DNA from: Prauserella endophytica
GTDB taxonomy: Bacteria > Actinomycetota > Actinomycetes > Mycobacteriales > Pseudonocardiaceae
Length of the DNA stretch: 64,000 nt
NCBI RefSeq assembly: GCF_005146945.1
Contig: NZ_SWMS01000002.1
Span: 62,001-126,000 of the forward strand
Direction: 5' to 3'
The notes beneath the pieces are model-generated. The model saw only the letters and a program-made list of their open reading frames with translations, did no database searches and was not told where the DNA came from. Shown piece by piece: positions 63,545-64,000 of this stretch (positions within the stretch are counted from its first letter, which is position 1; each line of letters begins with the position of its first letter). Position numbers and translations under genes: made by a program.

Positions 63545-64000
63545 GTGGCCGCGACGCCCGTGTGGGTGCCCGACGAGAAGACGGTGGCGCGAAGCCGTCT
63601 CGGCGAGTTCCTCGCCGTGACCGGCTGTGCGGATCCGCGAAGCCTGGACCACCGCGCCAGGGAGGACCCCGCGTGGTTCTGGGGTGAGGCGGCGCGCTGG
63701 CTGGGCGTGGAGTGGCAGCGTGAGCCGGACGCCGTCGTCGCCGGGCTGGACGAGCCGCACGCCACCCGCTGGTTCCCCGGCGGGGAGCTGAACATCGCGG
63801 ACAACGCGGTCGACCGCTGGGTGCGCTGCGGCCGGGGCGCCGAGCCCGCGCTGCGCTGGGAGACCGAGGACGGCGAGCGCGGGTGCCTGACCTTCGCCCA
63901 GCTGGCGGCCGAGGTGGACCGCGTGGCCGCCGGCCTGCTGCGGCACGGCGTGCGCTTCGGGGACCGCGTGGGCATCCAGCTGCCCATGGTGCGGGAGGCC
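63545..64000 (+). CDS. Acetyl-CoA synthetase-like AMP-dependent ligase, N-terminal part
   Basis: The first 152 residues of a gene that runs off the right edge. VWVPDEKTVARSRLGEFL, then AWFWGEAARWLGVEW, WFPGGELNIADNAVDRWV and FAQLAAEVDRVAAGLLRHGV are the N-terminal features of acetoacetyl/acetyl-CoA synthetase-type ligases. GTG 63545 has GGAGG five bases upstream. The P-loop and C-terminal lysine are outside the window. The 123-bp gap before it carries no gene. Confidence 0.8.
   Translation, partial: MAATPVWVPDEKTVARSRLGEFLAVTGCADPRSLDHRAREDPAWFWGEAARWLGVEWQREPDAVVAGLDEPHATRWFPGGELNIADNAVDRWVRCGRGAEPALRWETEDGERGCLTFAQLAAEVDRVAAGLLRHGVRFGDRVGIQLPMVREA

Overview
The window is high-GC DNA with strong third-position GC bias, many GTG starts, AGGAGG-type ribosome binding sites and 4-bp ATGA/GTGA gene overlaps. 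Its gene content (furA-katG, a mycobacterial/Pseudonocardial-type propane monooxygenase cluster, T7SS-type proteins, DUF3040, SARP-like and PucR regulators) points to a chromosomal segment of an actinomycete, most likely of the family Pseudonocardiaceae (Amycolatopsis-like). No tRNA, rRNA, CRISPR array or transposase was seen. It is an accessory catabolic region rather than a core one.

Layout. 1-7.1 kb: a minus-strand, translationally coupled tryptophan/kynurenine operon (tryptophan 2,3-dioxygenase, kynureninase, kynurenine 3-monooxygenase, aminomuconate-semialdehyde dehydrogenase, RidA-type deaminase, 3-hydroxyanthranilate dioxygenase, ACMS decarboxylase running off the left edge), with a divergent Lrp/AsnC regulator. 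7.2-18.3 kb: two amidohydrolases, an XRE-cupin regulator, a complete oligopeptide-type ABC importer, a TIGR04076 protein, a luciferase-like flavin monooxygenase and an alpha/beta hydrolase. A near-identical putative operator precedes both transcription units, suggesting one regulon for uptake and opening of an unidentified amide or N-heterocycle. 18.9-22.9 kb: a type VII secretion-style effector module (WXG100-like protein, 526-aa T7SS-signal protein with Gly/Ala repeats, LpqN-like and YbaB-like proteins), then a small opposite-strand operon with a J-domain protein. 23.3-28.3 kb: small genes, a 976-aa SARP/ATPase regulator and its neighbouring FAD monooxygenase. 28.7-31 kb: small proteins, an ECF sigma factor fused to a zinc finger, and a STAS protein.

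31.2-42.5 kb is a propane/phenol-type soluble diiron monooxygenase cluster: a divergent Fis/AcoR-type regulator (MimR-like), mimABCD, an amidohydrolase, a DUF59 protein, a zinc alcohol dehydrogenase and a dedicated GroEL-like chaperonin (MimG-like), with a strong hairpin between mimD and the accessory genes. 42.5-46.2 kb holds small membrane proteins (one possibly frameshifted), a methyltransferase, an EamA-type transporter, a DUF3040 protein and repeat elements.

46.3-51 kb: a PucR-type regulator divergent from a PuuE-like polysaccharide deacetylase, an SDR and an acyl-CoA synthetase. 51.0-53.8 kb: katG and furA, with a FurA box and probable leaderless promoter. 53.9-63.4 kb: a TetR regulator with an unusual C-terminal extension, two PucR regulators bracketing a flavin reductase, an MHS-type transporter, a RutA/SfnG-like flavin monooxygenase, a CoA transferase, an enoyl-CoA hydratase-like protein and a RibB-like protein missing the usual catalytic loop. 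The window ends inside an acetyl-CoA-synthetase-like gene. The overall theme is oxygenase- and flavin-driven catabolism feeding CoA thioester chemistry, each block with its own regulator.
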